Shown here: positions 40,303-50,049 of the stretch, piece by piece
Layout: each line of letters starts with the position of its first letter
Position numbering within the stretch: the stretch's first letter is position 1
Assembly (NCBI RefSeq): GCF_016827595.1
Contig: NZ_JAECMS010000003.1
Span: 1 to 64,000 of the forward strand
Direction: 5' to 3'
Source of the DNA: Luteirhabdus pelagi
GTDB lineage: Bacteria; Bacteroidota; Bacteroidia; Flavobacteriales; Flavobacteriaceae
Length of the DNA: 64,000 nucleotides
Notes under the pieces: generated by a model
What the model was told of the DNA's origin: nothing
Seen by the model: only the letters and a program-made list of their open reading frames with translations
Databases searched by the model: none
Translations under genes and position numbers: made by a program

Positions 40303-42441
40303 ATGAAACCATTTCTAACCCTTATTTTTGCCACACTTTTGCTGACCGCAGCATGCAAGGAAAAAGAAACGTCAAAAAATTCTATGGAGATTGTACCGCC
40401 TAAGGCTGAAAAGATTGCCAAAACATTGGAAATTCATGATAACATTCGTGTCGATAACTATTATTGGTTGAACGATCGGGAGAATGAGGAAGTCATCGAT
40501 TATCTAGAACGCGAGAACGATTATTACGAAAAAATGACGTCGCATACCGAACATTTCAAAAAAGATCTGTTCGAAGAGATGAAGTCGCGTATCAAGGAAG
40601 ACGACGAATCGGTGCCGTATTTCTACAATGGATACTATTATATCACGCGCTACGAGCAAGGAAACGACTATCCGATTTATTCTCGTAAAAAGGGTTCACT
40701 TGATGCTGAAGAAGAACTTCTCTTCAATGTGAACGATATGGCGAAGGACTATTCCTACTATAGCCTACGTGGCATTAATGTGAGTCCAAACAATCGCTAT
40801 GTTGCTTTCGGCGTGGATACCTTAAGCCGAAGAAAATACACGATCTATATTAAAGACTTGAAGACAGGTGAAATTTCCTCGGAAGCAATTCCACTAACCA
40901 CCGGAAGCTCTACCTGGGCGAACGATAACAAAACATTATTCTATGCTAGAAAGGATCCGCAAACCCTTCGTAGCAATCAAATTTTTAAGCATAAGCGCGG
41001 TACCGATGTAGGGGAGGATGAAATCGTGTATACAGAAGAGGATGAAACTTTCAATACCTACGTCTATAAATCGAAAAGTGAAAAGTACCTGATTATTGGC
41101 AGCAATAGTACGCTTACTTCAGAATATCAAATCTTGGATGCCAATACACCCGATAAGGAATTTAGGGTGTTTCAACCAAGGGTGCGCGGACTGGAATATG
41201 GAATTTCGCACTATGATGACCATTTCTATATTCTTACCAATATGGATGGAGCGACGAACTTTCAGGTGATGAAAACACCAGAAAATGCTACTTCCAAAGA
41301 AAATTGGACCCCTGTAATCGAGCACCGCGACGATGTGTTGGTTGAAGATATCGATATTTTCAAGGAGTATCTCGTTATCAGTGAACGGAACAATGGCTTG
41401 AACAAAATTCGGATTATGCCGTGGGATACGTCAAAAGAGAATTACTATCTGCCTTTCGACAATGAAACCTATACCGCCTATACGATACAGAATAGGGAAT
41501 TCGATACTGATATTCTGCGCTACAGCTATACATCGATGACAACGCCGGCTTCCATTATCGATTTCAATATGGAAACCAAGGAAAAAGAAGTGAAGAAAGA
41601 AGTTGAAGTATTGGGCGGCAACTTCAACAAAGATAATTACGAGTCGAAACGCCTTTGGGCGATGGCCGATGACGGAACGAAAGTGCCGATTTCATTGGTG
41701 TACCGAAAGGGAATAAAGCGAGATGGCAAGAACCCATTGTTGCTATATGGCTATGGCTCTTATGGTTCAACCATCGATCCCTATTTTTCTTCCGTTAGAT
41801 TAAGCCTACTGGATCGTGGCTTCATCTTCGCCATTGCACATGTAAGAGGAGGAGAGTATCTTGGGCGACAGTGGTACGAAAATGGAAAACTTCTTCATAA
41901 GAAAAACACTTTTACTGACTTTGTTGGTGCTTCGGAGTATTTAATTGAAGAAGGCTATACCTCTGCCAATCACCTCTACGCTTCTGGCGGCTCTGCAGGC
42001 GGATTGTTGATGGGCGCTATCGTAAATATGGCCCCACAACTATACAATGGTGTTATTGCTGCTGTTCCGTTTGTTGATGTGGTGACAACCATGTTGGATG
42101 ACAGTATTCCGCTCACCACAGGTGAATATGACGAATGGGGAAACCCTAATAATCCCGAATTCTATGAGTACATTAAATCGTATTCGCCTTACGACAATGT
42201 GAAGGCGCAAGAATATCCGAATATGCTAGTAACTACTGGACTTCACGATTCGCAAGTTCAATATTGGGAACCCGCAAAATGGGTGGCAAAATTGCGGGAT
42301 ATGAAGACGGACAATAATATCTTATTGTTACATACCAATATGGATGCCGGTCACGGTGGCGCATCAGGTAGATTCGAAGCGCTTAAGGAAGTTGCTATGG
42401 ATTATGCGTTTATATTGGATTTGGAAGGCATAAAAAAGTAA
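40303..42441 (+). CDS. S9A prolyl-oligopeptidase / oligopeptidase B lipoprotein
   Basis: A 712-aa serine peptidase of family S9. A lipobox at the N-terminus (TLLLTAACKEKETSK) predicts lipid anchoring, unlike cytosolic E. coli PtrB. A seven-bladed propeller domain (about 70-420) precedes the alpha/beta hydrolase domain. Nucleophile: YASGGSAGGLLMG; the Asp lies in VTTGLHDSQV and the His in MDAGHGGASG. The GSYGSTIDPYFSS stretch forms the oxyanion region. It would trim peptides at basic or proline sites in the periplasm. It is transcribed from its own region, 66 bp divergent from YbaB. Confidence 0.92.
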   Translation: MKPFLTLIFATLLLTAACKEKETSKNSMEIVPPKAEKIAKTLEIHDNIRVDNYYWLNDRENEEVIDYLERENDYYEKMTSHTEHFKKDLFEEMKSRIKEDDESVPYFYNGYYYITRYEQGNDYPIYSRKKGSLDAEEELLFNVNDMAKDYSYYSLRGINVSPNNRYVAFGVDTLSRRKYTIYIKDLKTGEISSEAIPLTTGSSTWANDNKTLFYARKDPQTLRSNQIFKHKRGTDVGEDEIVYTEEDETFNTYVYKSKSEKYLIIGSNSTLTSEYQILDANTPDKEFRVFQPRVRGLEYGISHYDDHFYILTNMDGATNFQVMKTPENATSKENWTPVIEHRDDVLVEDIDIFKEYLVISERNNGLNKIRIMPWDTSKENYYLPFDNETYTAYTIQNREFDTDILRYSYTSMTTPASIIDFNMETKEKEVKKEVEVLGGNFNKDNYESKRLWAMADDGTKVPISLVYRKGIKRDGKNPLLLYGYGSYGSTIDPYFSSVRLSLLDRGFIFAIAHVRGGEYLGRQWYENGKLLHKKNTFTDFVGASEYLIEEGYTSANHLYASGGSAGGLLMGAIVNMAPQLYNGVIAAVPFVDVVTTMLDDSIPLTTGEYDEWGNPNNPEFYEYIKSYSPYDNVKAQEYPNMLVTTGLHDSQVQYWEPAKWVAKLRDMKTDNNILLLHTNMDAGHGGASGRFEALKEVAMDYAFILDLEGIKK

Positions 42442-42457
42442 ATTTAAAAAATTCGTG

Positions 42458-42465
42458 TACCTTTG
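42458..42465 (+). promoter_or_regulatory. -7 element TACCTTTG
   Basis: An exact TAnnTTTG box 55 bp before ATG 42520. It sits just upstream of an alternative longer frame opening at 42463, which is therefore likely leader rather than coding. Confidence 0.5.
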
Positions 42466-42519
42466 TCTCGGATTTTAGAAGTATGTCAACAGACAAACTT
42501 TTCAAAAGACACTCCCTTT

Positions 42520-43554
42520 ATGAAGCAAGAAATACAAGCGCATGACAATGTCTTGGAATTGATCGGAAACACTCCGCTCATTCGTTTACAGCACATAACG
42601 GCGCAAATGAAAGGCAACTATTTTGCAAAGGTGGAAGCTTTCAACCCTGGTCACTCTGCCAAAGACCGAATCGCATTATACATCATAGAACAAGCCGAGA
42701 AACAAGGAATTCTTACCCCAGGCGATACTATCATCGAAACTACGAGTGGAAACACGGGTTTTAGCATTGCGATGGTTAGCGTTCTTAAAGGCTACAAGTG
42801 TATTTTAGCGGTTAGCTCGAAGTCTTCAAAAGATAAAATCGATATGCTTCGCACGATGGGAGCGGAGGTATATGTATGTCCAGCTCACGTGCCCGCAGAT
42901 GACCCTAGAAGTTATTACGAAGTAGCAAAACGTCTTCATTCAGAGATAGATGGATCGGTTTATATAAACCAATACTTTAATAAGCTAAATATCGATGCGC
43001 ATTATGCTTCTACGGGTCCTGAGATCTGGAAACAGACAAATGGGGCTATTACACATTTAGTGGCGTGCAGTGGAACCGGAGGCACAATTTCTGGTACAGC
43101 ACGCTATTTAAAGGAGCAAAACCCAGACATCAAAGTCTTGGGTATCGATGCTTTCGGTTCTGTATTGAAAAAGTTCCATGAAACACGCGAATTCGACAAA
43201 AATGAAATCTATCCCTACCGCATAGAAGGCTTGGGTAAAAATCTTATACCGGATGCTACTGATTTCGATAGCATCGATTCCTTTACAAAGGTTACGGACG
43301 AGGAAAGTGCTCACATGGCACGTGAACTTGCCAAAACCGAAGGAATCTTCGCTGGCTACACCAGTGGTGCTGCCATGCAAGGACTAAAACAACTGGAGGA
43401 AGCAGGTGAATTCGATGAAAACAGCAATATCGTTGTTATATTCCCGGACCATGGAAGTCGCTATATGAGCAAGATTTACAGCGATGATTGGATGGAACAG
43501 CAAGGCTTCTTCGACTTTCAAGAAGAGAAAAAGGGAATTACCTACGTAAAATAA
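42520..43554 (+). CDS. Cysteine synthase-family PLP enzyme (possible cysteate synthase)
   Basis: A 344-aa fold-type II PLP enzyme. The lysine motif [11 protein letters not shown] (the Schiff-base Lys), the phosphate-binding loop [12 protein letters not shown] and [13 protein letters not shown] are all complete. Homologues are O-acetylserine sulfhydrylases and CBS, which make cysteine or cystathionine. The next gene, same strand, is an alpha-oxoamine synthase; cysteate synthase belongs to this same family and supplies cysteate to the sulfonolipid pathway of Bacteroidota. That reading is inference from context; ordinary cysteine synthesis is the alternative. Confidence 0.85.
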   Translation: MKQEIQAHDNVLELIGNTPLIRLQHITAQMKGNYFAKVEAFNPGHSAKDRIALYIIEQAEKQGILTPGDTIIETTSGNTGFSIAMVSVLKGYKCILAVSSKSSKDKIDMLRTMGAEVYVCPAHVPADDPRSYYEVAKRLHSEIDGSVYINQYFNKLNIDAHYASTGPEIWKQTNGAITHLVACSGTGGTISGTARYLKEQNPDIKVLGIDAFGSVLKKFHETREFDKNEIYPYRIEGLGKNLIPDATDFDSIDSFTKVTDEESAHMARELAKTEGIFAGYTSGAAMQGLKQLEEAGEFDENSNIVVIFPDHGSRYMSKIYSDDWMEQQGFFDFQEEKKGITYVK

Positions 43555-43621
43555 GTTATTTTCGGGTGATAAGCTGTTGATAATTCACGACTATCCTAGT
43601 CGTTTCCTATGCTATTATTTC

Positions 43622-43651
43622 TTGTTAGGCTGATTAAATTCCTTATTTTTG
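43622..43651 (+). promoter_or_regulatory. Promoter of the alpha-oxoamine synthase gene
   Basis: TTG (43622-43624), 19-nt spacer, TATTTTTG (43644-43651); a full consensus match 27 bp before ATG 43679. The synthase can thus be expressed independently of its PLP neighbour. Confidence 0.8.
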
Positions 43652-43678
43652 CCCCTTGAATTGAAATAATTCGTGTGC

Positions 43679-44938
43679 ATGAAAGACTTATTCGATAAAA
43701 TTTACAAGGATAAAGGACCATTGGGAAAATGGGCAGAGCAAGCAGAAGGCTACTTTGTATTCCCAAAATTGGAAGGACCAATCGGTAACCGTATGAAGTT
43801 TAATGGCAAGGAGGTCATTACTTGGAGTGTGAACGATTATCTTGGTTTGGCCAACCACCCCGAAGTGCGAAAGGTAGATGCCGAAGCAGCCGAAAAATGG
43901 GGTTCCGCTTATCCAATGGGTGCTCGTATGATGAGTGGGCACACCGATCTTCACGAACAACTTCAAAAAGAATTAGCGACTTTCGTTCATAAAGAAGCGG
44001 CGTACCTACTAAACTTTGGATACCAGGGTATGGTTTCAACCATCGATGCCTTGGTTGCAAAGGATGATGTAATTGTATACGATGTAGATGCTCATGCCTG
44101 TATAATCGATGGGGTTCGACTTCATCTAGGACAACGCTTCACCTATAAGCATAACGACCTAGAAAGCATTGAGAAAAATTTACGTCGCGCCGAAAAAGTA
44201 GCCCAAAAGACAGGAGGAGGGATTCTTCTTATTTCTGAAGGAGTCTTCGGAATGCGTGGCGAACAAGGGAAACTGAAAGAAATCGTTGCCCTTAAGAAAA
44301 AATATAACTTCCGACTTTTTGTTGATGATGCCCACGGCTTTGGAACGCTAGGTAAAACTGGCGCCGGAGCGGGAGAGGAGCAAGGCGTTCAAGATGGTAT
44401 CGACGTATATTTCGCAACCTTCGCGAAGTCGATGGCAAGTACTGGAGCGTTTATTGCTGCCGATGAGGAAATAATCAACTACCTAAAATACAATCTTCGT
44501 TCACAGATGTTTGCGAAGTCACTGCAGATGCAATTGGTGGTAGGTGCTTTAAAGCGTTTGGATATGCTTCGAACCATGCCGGAATTGAAGGAAAAACTAT
44601 GGGAAAATGTGAATGCCCTGCAAGGTGGCCTTCGAGATCGTGGTTTCGATCTTGGAACAACACAAAGTTGTGTTACGCCTGTATATCTTAAGGGAAGTAT
44701 TCCTGAAGCGATGGCCTTGGTGAAGGATCTTCGTGAGAATTACGGAATTTTCTGCTCAATAGTAGTATATCCTGTAATTCCAAAGGGGCTTATCCTATTG
44801 CGTATGATTCCAACGGCCTCGCACACCATGGATGATATTAATGAAACTTTGGATGCTTTCTCTGCTATTCGTGAGCGATTAGAAAATGGAACGTATAAGC
44901 GTTTGTCTGCTGCCGTCGCACAGGCGATGGGGGAATAA
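43679..44938 (+). CDS. Alpha-oxoamine synthase: serine palmitoyltransferase or cysteate acyltransferase
   Basis: A 419-aa fold-type I PLP enzyme. Key segments: VNDYLGLANHPEV, the DAHACIIDGVRL His, FVDDAHGFGTLGKTGAGAGE, the catalytic lysine in ATFAKSMASTGAF, and a C-terminal YPVIPKGLILLRMIPTASH. The family decarboxylates an amino acid while acylating it from acyl-CoA or acyl-ACP. Flavobacterial members of this subgroup make the sphingoid base or the capnine base of sulfonolipids. Database names such as 2-amino-3-ketobutyrate CoA ligase are less likely given the full-length layout. The start at 43679 drops two residues of a longer frame. Confidence 0.88.
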   Translation: MKDLFDKIYKDKGPLGKWAEQAEGYFVFPKLEGPIGNRMKFNGKEVITWSVNDYLGLANHPEVRKVDAEAAEKWGSAYPMGARMMSGHTDLHEQLQKELATFVHKEAAYLLNFGYQGMVSTIDALVAKDDVIVYDVDAHACIIDGVRLHLGQRFTYKHNDLESIEKNLRRAEKVAQKTGGGILLISEGVFGMRGEQGKLKEIVALKKKYNFRLFVDDAHGFGTLGKTGAGAGEEQGVQDGIDVYFATFAKSMASTGAFIAADEEIINYLKYNLRSQMFAKSLQMQLVVGALKRLDMLRTMPELKEKLWENVNALQGGLRDRGFDLGTTQSCVTPVYLKGSIPEAMALVKDLRENYGIFCSIVVYPVIPKGLILLRMIPTASHTMDDINETLDAFSAIRERLENGTYKRLSAAVAQAMGE

Positions 44939-44960
44939 TGTTCCTCTATAAAAAAATAGA

Positions 44961-44987
44961 AAGCCACCGTTTTAGGTGGCTTTTTTG
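44961..44987. terminator. Bidirectional terminator
   Basis: AAGCCACC (44961-44968) pairs with GGTGGCTT (44975-44982), followed by T run. It separates the alpha-oxoamine synthase gene from the convergent GNAT gene. Confidence 0.88.
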
Positions 44988-46112
44988 TTAAAGACTTTTT
45001 CTGAAAGTGCTTCGTTCTTTGTGCTTCACAGGATCATAGTCCTTCCATAATTGTTGTACCGCTTTGTTTTCGATCAACTCTGGATTGGTCTCTACCGTTT
45101 TAATACCCTTGTCGTTGAACAGATACTGCATTTCCTCGAAGATGATGGCTGTTACGCCTTTTCCTTGGTATTCTGGTTCAATCCCTATTAAATAAAAGGC
45201 AGCCGTATCGTTTTTACGTTGGGCTTGGAGAATATGATACCAACCCGTTGGAAATAACTTTCCATTCGCTTTTTTGAGAGCTTTGCTGAAGGAAGGCATC
45301 ACGATTGAAAAAGCGATAAGCTTATCATTGCTATCCTTGATACATGTGATATAATCTGGATGGATAAAACTGAAGTATTTTTCTTTATAATAATCAATTT
45401 GATATTGTTGAATCGGAACAAATGTTTGAAGATTATTGTAGGTATTGTTTAACAATTCGAACATCTTATCAACATATGGTAGAATTTCCTTTTTGTTTTT
45501 GAAGCGAATAACGGAGAATCCGTAGCGTTCCTTGATCAATTTCGAAAACTTTGCCACCTTTTCTTTGATCACGTTTGGAATGCTCATCTTATATTCCACC
45601 CAGGTTGCCTGTTTTTCCCATCCCAATTGGCTGAAGTGTTCGGCATAATAAGGATGATGGTACCAGGTAATCATGGTGTTCATTTCCTGAAAGCCTTCTG
45701 TAAGTATGCCCGCTTTCTCCATATTGCTGAAGCCTACAGGACCTTCGGCGTATTCCAATCCTAATTCTTCACCTTTTTCAAAAACCTTATTAAGGAGTGC
45801 TTTGGTTACGTCAACGTCATCGATCACATCAAACCATCCGAACCGGATTTTCTTCTTGCCTATATCGTTTATTTCCAAATGATTGACGATAACCGCGATT
45901 CGCCCAACTATTTTGGAATTCCTTTTAGCGAGGTAGTACCAAGCTTCCGCATTTTTAAATACTGGGTTTTTATCTCGATTCAGGGTTTCCATTTCATCCT
46001 TAATTAAGGGTGGTACCCAATAGGGAGAATCTTTATATAAACTAAAAGGAAACGTCACAAATTGCTTCAGCTCCTTTTTCGATTGTACCTCGGTAATGGT
46101 AATCATAGACAT
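44988..46112 (-). CDS. GNAT-fold acyltransferase, double-domain
   Basis: A 374-aa protein. A first GNAT-like half carries KNAEAWYYLAKRNSKIVGRIA and GFSNMEKAGILTEGF; the second half carries the acyl-CoA loop YLIGIEPEYQGKGVTAIIFE. The two-copy layout and length resemble the bacterial ceramide-synthase-like acyltransferases. It converges on the alpha-oxoamine synthase gene across one terminator, so it may N-acylate the amino lipid made there. Alternative: a peptide or amine N-acetyltransferase. The next minus-strand gene, a porin-like protein, ends at its start (0-bp gap), so those two form an operon. Confidence 0.78.
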   Translation of the reverse strand: MSMITITEVQSKKELKQFVTFPFSLYKDSPYWVPPLIKDEMETLNRDKNPVFKNAEAWYYLAKRNSKIVGRIAVIVNHLEINDIGKKKIRFGWFDVIDDVDVTKALLNKVFEKGEELGLEYAEGPVGFSNMEKAGILTEGFQEMNTMITWYHHPYYAEHFSQLGWEKQATWVEYKMSIPNVIKEKVAKFSKLIKERYGFSVIRFKNKKEILPYVDKMFELLNNTYNNLQTFVPIQQYQIDYYKEKYFSFIHPDYITCIKDSNDKLIAFSIVMPSFSKALKKANGKLFPTGWYHILQAQRKNDTAAFYLIGIEPEYQGKGVTAIIFEEMQYLFNDKGIKTVETNPELIENKAVQQLWKDYDPVKHKERSTFRKSL

Positions 46113-47120
46113 CTATTCTTCTAACAAACCGCCGCCATCATCTTCAAAACCATCTTTACGTTGGTTTTTCTCTTTCTTCTGTTCACGGTATTTTTTGCGT
46201 TTTTCTCTTCCGGCTTTTCCTTTTTCCTCAATATATTCGTCTCTGTCGTGCATATCAAAACGATAGGCAACGCCCACTCTTCCGTAGAATACAGAAGGAG
46301 TGTCCTTAAAATTGATGGTAGCCGATAAATCTACGTGTAAATTCTCATTGATCAGAGCTGCAACACCACCTCTAAGTAATTGGTCGGCATAAAAATCACT
46401 CTTAAACCCTTGATTCTCCAAGAAAATGGAAAAATAATCATTTGTCGCGTGTGTCAATGTAACGATATATCCATAGGAGGGAAAGTCGGTTGTTATTCTA
46501 TCCACCACGATATTCGTAACAAATACAAATCCACCAATCCAGTTGTTTTGGGTGGAAAGTACAAACTTCGGACTTAGCGTTCCCGTGGACTCAGGGGTAT
46601 AAGGATTTTCAACTATGATGTCCACATTCAGCCCAGCATATACAGAAATAGCAGGTATAAGGTCTGCCCATTGAAAACGATTGTTTGCTTTCCAGCTGTA
46701 TAAGTTTGGGCCTTCCGCCTCCATTTGGCGATAGGGATCATAAATCAGGTACTTGGCTCCAATGGTATTGCTCCTGAAATTTGCGAACGTATTTTTATCA
46801 TCATCATCGGCAGTGGTTCGCAAGTCGTCGACAACATTGCGCTGGAAATCGCCGATAATGCTTACTTCTAACTCTTCTCTCCAAAAACCGTAACGGACGG
46901 CATAATCCCAACCAAAAATGGTAGCTTTCGTATCCAATAGGCGGTGTTCCTCGGTTCCATACCGAAGTCCGGTTTCAAATTGTAACACATTGGTGCCTAC
47001 CGAAAATGCTCCTTGGGAAACACCTGGTCGGTTAGTGTTGATCATTTCAGTATACTGGGAAAAAGAAACGTAGGAAATAAAAAAGAAAAGTAAAGAAATG
47101 CCTAGTATACGGGTGTGCAT
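46113..47120 (-). CDS. Outer-membrane transporter-like beta-barrel (MetA_deg type)
   Basis: A 335-aa protein with a signal peptide (RILGISLLFFFISYVSF) and a beta-barrel body of alternating strands (TEMINTNRPGVSQGAFSV, QFETGLRYGTEEHR, and so on) typical of the phenol-degradation/MetA-type outer membrane family. The C-terminus carries a long charged extension (KRKKYREQKKEKNQ, then acidic residues) not part of the barrel. The frame opens 14 codons earlier, but MHTRILG gives a proper signal. It precedes the GNAT gene on the same strand with no gap. Confidence 0.78.
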   Translation of the reverse strand: MHTRILGISLLFFFISYVSFSQYTEMINTNRPGVSQGAFSVGTNVLQFETGLRYGTEEHRLLDTKATIFGWDYAVRYGFWREELEVSIIGDFQRNVVDDLRTTADDDDKNTFANFRSNTIGAKYLIYDPYRQMEAEGPNLYSWKANNRFQWADLIPAISVYAGLNVDIIVENPYTPESTGTLSPKFVLSTQNNWIGGFVFVTNIVVDRITTDFPSYGYIVTLTHATNDYFSIFLENQGFKSDFYADQLLRGGVAALINENLHVDLSATINFKDTPSVFYGRVGVAYRFDMHDRDEYIEEKGKAGREKRKKYREQKKEKNQRKDGFEDDGGGLLEE

Positions 47121-47203
47121 AGCGGTTCGTTGGTTTCGTTCAAAGATATAAGAATTTATCATTTTTTTAATAGTTTGGGTTCGCCTTTTTCGTAGGCTAT
47201 TGG

Positions 47204-47211
47204 TACTTTTG
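47204..47211 (+). promoter_or_regulatory. -7 element TACTTTTG of the DUF4834 gene
   Basis: A perfect TAnnTTTG box eight bases before ATG 47219, so the transcript has a very short leader. The -33 TTG is not at the usual distance. Confidence 0.5.
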
Positions 47212-47218
47212 AAATGTT

Positions 47219-47488
47219 ATGATGACTTTTTTGAAAACGGTATTAATAATCCTTTTGGTGTATTTTGGATTGAAATTTCTAATCCGATTGGCAGCGCCCT
47301 TTCTTATGAAGTATATGGCGAAGAAAGCAGGGGAACGGTTTGAAAAAGCGTTTCAGGGAAATTTCAACGATACTCAGAATGCTTCAAAAGAGAAAGAAGG
47401 GAAAGTTTCCATCGATAAAATGCCGCGGAAAGATAATAAACATCGTCAGGAAGTCGGAGAATATGTGGAATACGAAGAAATAGAATAA
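47219..47488 (+). CDS. DUF4834 single-TM protein
   Basis: An 89-aa membrane protein. One N-terminal helix (TFLKTVLIILLVYFGLKFLI), a basic linker (KYMAKKAGERFEKAF) and an acidic C-terminus ending EYVEYEEIE. It is a small Bacteroidota-specific family of unknown function. It is followed by a hairpin terminator and then by the YfhO gene, and shares a divergent 98-bp gap with the MetA-like gene. Confidence 0.85.
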   Translation: MMTFLKTVLIILLVYFGLKFLIRLAAPFLMKYMAKKAGERFEKAFQGNFNDTQNASKEKEGKVSIDKMPRKDNKHRQEVGEYVEYEEIE

Positions 47489-47512
47489 CCAAATATATCA
47501 AGTAAGAGCAAG

Positions 47513-47539
47513 TCCGTTGTAAACGCAACGGATTTTTTT
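47513..47539 (+). terminator. Terminator after DUF4834
   Basis: TCCGTTG (47513-47519) pairs with CAACGGA (47526-47532), then a T run. A second small hairpin (ACCGC-AAA-GCGGT) follows at 47547-47559, in the 5' leader of the YfhO gene. Confidence 0.85.
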
Positions 47540-47602
47540 ATGCCGTAACCGCAAAGCGGTATATTTTTGTTACTTTTCACTTTTCAAAAATAAACCTTGT
47601 TC

Positions 47603-50047
47603 ATGGCGCAATCCCTTAAGAAACTAGTACCTCATATTATTGTTCTAGCGCTTTTTGTGTTAGCGGCTTTAGTCTATTTCAATCCTGTTTTACAGGGAAA
47701 GACCATATTCCAAAGTGATATCGTCCAATACCAGGGAATGGCAAAGCAGCTAAAAGATTATCGTACCGAAACTGGAGAAGAAACCTATTGGATCGATAAT
47801 GCGTTTGGCGGAATGCCAACCTACCAACTAGGTGCAAAATACCCGCATAACTATATCAAAGATGTTGATGGATTGCTACGGTTTTTACCGAGACCAGCCG
47901 ATTATCTTTTCCTGTATTTCCTAGGGTTCTACATATTGCTTCTTGTATTAAAGCTAGATTATAAATACGCATTTTTAGGAGCGCTTGCCTTTGGTTTTTC
48001 CACCTATTTAATCATTATTCTGGGGGTTGGTCATAACGCCAAAGCCCACGCCATAGCTTATATGCCGATGGTGCTAGCTGGTATATTATTAACGTTTAGA
48101 GGAAAATATTTGTATGGCTTTCTACTCACGACTATAGCTATGGGTCTTGAGCTGGCAGCCAATCACTTTCAAATGACGTATTATTTGTTACTATTAGTGA
48201 TTTGTATTGGAATTGCTTATTTCATCGATGCCGTTAAAAAGAAATTAATACCGCATTATTTTAAAGCCCTAGGTATTATGGTGGTAGCTGTTGTTATAGC
48301 ATTAGGGTTAAATGCCACAAATCTTTTAGCTACCAAGGAATACGCCGATACTTCTACCCGTGGTCAGAGTGAGCTGACCATTACTCCAAACGGCGCTCCG
48401 AAAGACAATACCGATGGGCTGGACTACGAATACATTACCGAATATAGTTATGGAATATTAGAAAGTTTCAATCTATTGGTGCCAAATTTTATGGGAGGTG
48501 GTTCCAGTGATGCCCTTCCAACGGATTCTGAGACGTATGAAGCCTTGGTAAAAATGGGAGCAGGACCACAGAATGCGGCTCAAATTGTACAGCAGCTTCC
48601 AACCTATTGGGGTGATCAGCCTATTGTGGCTGCTCCGGCCTATATTGGTGCTATCGTAATTTTCTTAGCATTGCTCGGCATTATATTGGTGAAAGGTCGT
48701 TTGCGCTGGTGGCTACTGAGTGCTTTTCTATTGAGTTTATTTCTCTCATGGGGAAAAAACCTAGAATGGCTTACCCAACTTTTTATCGATGTCGTTCCAT
48801 TATATAATAAGTTTAGGGCTGTTTCTTCCATTCAAGTAATATTGGAGTTGGTGCTTCCGATTATGGCGGTATTCGGCATCTATAAATTCCTGAACGAATT
48901 TACTTCCGAAGAAGAAAAGAATAAAGCCTTGTATTGGTCAGGCGGAATTGTTGGTGGATTATGTTTATTATTTCTTGTTGGCTCATCCTTATTCGATTTT
49001 GCAAGTCCGTACGACCCAATGATCCGTGAACAGCTTGGTATTCAAGTGATGGATGCACTACGAGAGGATCGTGCGTCTTTAATGACGTCCGATGCATTGC
49101 GATCGCTATTATTGGTTCTTGGTGGTTTTGTGACGCTGTGGTTGGCTTCTCGTCAAAAACTAAAAACGACACCGGCAATTGGTGTTCTTACAGTGCTATT
49201 GCTAATCGATTTGGTTGGCGTGGATCGCCGGTATGTCAATAACGACGATTTTGTGGCGAAGCGGGTTATGGAGCAACCGTTTCAGGAAAACGCAGCCGAC
49301 GACCAAATTCTTCAGGAAAATCCTGAGGGTCATTACCGTGTATACGATGCCGCTGGAGGTGGCTTCAATTCGGGTCGTGCAAGTTATTTCCATAAATCCG
49401 TAGGTGGCTATCACGCCGCGAAACCGGGACGAATGAAGGGTTTGAACGATTTCTATATTTCACAAGGAAATATTGGCATTCTAAATATGCTAAATGTTGG
49501 CTACATTATTGTTCAGAGTGAAAACGGACGCCCCTTTGCGCAACGGAATCCGTACGCAAACGGCAATGCTTGGTTTATAGAGAATGTCAAGCTAGTGGAT
49601 TCTGCTGATGAAGAACTGCTACAACTGGATAGTTTGAATACCAAAACGACCGCTGTAATTCATTCGGAGTTTAAAGATATAGTACCCACTCAAAAAGTTG
49701 ATCGAGACAGTACTGCCACGATTGAATTGGTAAATTACGCACCCGATCATTTGGTATATGAATCGTCGTCGACTTCACCACAGCTTGCTGTTTTCTCTGA
49801 AGTCTATTACCCACATGGTTGGAAAGTGTCTATCGACGGAACACCCGCGGAATATTATAGAGCCAATTATGCTTTACGAGCCATGACAGTTCCCGCTGGA
49901 AATCATAAAATAGAATTCAAGTTTGAACCGCAAGTTATTTCAACCGGTAGCAGTATCAGTTTGATAAGCAGTATTCTTTTAGGATTGCTCGTCGTTGGTG
50001 GAATATGGATTGGTTATCGAAATAGGAGTGAAGTAGCTACCAACTAA
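47603..50047 (+). CDS. YfhO-family polytopic membrane protein
   Basis: An 814-aa protein with 12-14 predicted helices, for example LVPHIIVLALFVLAALVYF, YAFLGALAFGFSTYLIII and GAIVIFLALLGIILVKG. It belongs to the YfhO family (GT-C-like), whose members act in lipid-linked glycosylation of teichoic acids or other glycans at the outer leaflet. A long extracytoplasmic C-terminal domain (about 560-780) follows. The frame opens at TTG 47597, but ATG 47603 is preferred. It is followed 2 bp later by a GT4 glycosyltransferase, so the two probably act in the same surface-glycan pathway. Confidence 0.88.
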   Translation: MAQSLKKLVPHIIVLALFVLAALVYFNPVLQGKTIFQSDIVQYQGMAKQLKDYRTETGEETYWIDNAFGGMPTYQLGAKYPHNYIKDVDGLLRFLPRPADYLFLYFLGFYILLLVLKLDYKYAFLGALAFGFSTYLIIILGVGHNAKAHAIAYMPMVLAGILLTFRGKYLYGFLLTTIAMGLELAANHFQMTYYLLLLVICIGIAYFIDAVKKKLIPHYFKALGIMVVAVVIALGLNATNLLATKEYADTSTRGQSELTITPNGAPKDNTDGLDYEYITEYSYGILESFNLLVPNFMGGGSSDALPTDSETYEALVKMGAGPQNAAQIVQQLPTYWGDQPIVAAPAYIGAIVIFLALLGIILVKGRLRWWLLSAFLLSLFLSWGKNLEWLTQLFIDVVPLYNKFRAVSSIQVILELVLPIMAVFGIYKFLNEFTSEEEKNKALYWSGGIVGGLCLLFLVGSSLFDFASPYDPMIREQLGIQVMDALREDRASLMTSDALRSLLLVLGGFVTLWLASRQKLKTTPAIGVLTVLLLIDLVGVDRRYVNNDDFVAKRVMEQPFQENAADDQILQENPEGHYRVYDAAGGGFNSGRASYFHKSVGGYHAAKPGRMKGLNDFYISQGNIGILNMLNVGYIIVQSENGRPFAQRNPYANGNAWFIENVKLVDSADEELLQLDSLNTKTTAVIHSEFKDIVPTQKVDRDSTATIELVNYAPDHLVYESSSTSPQLAVFSEVYYPHGWKVSIDGTPAEYYRANYALRAMTVPAGNHKIEFKFEPQVISTGSSISLISSILLGLLVVGGIWIGYRNRSEVATN

Positions 50048-50049
50048 AC

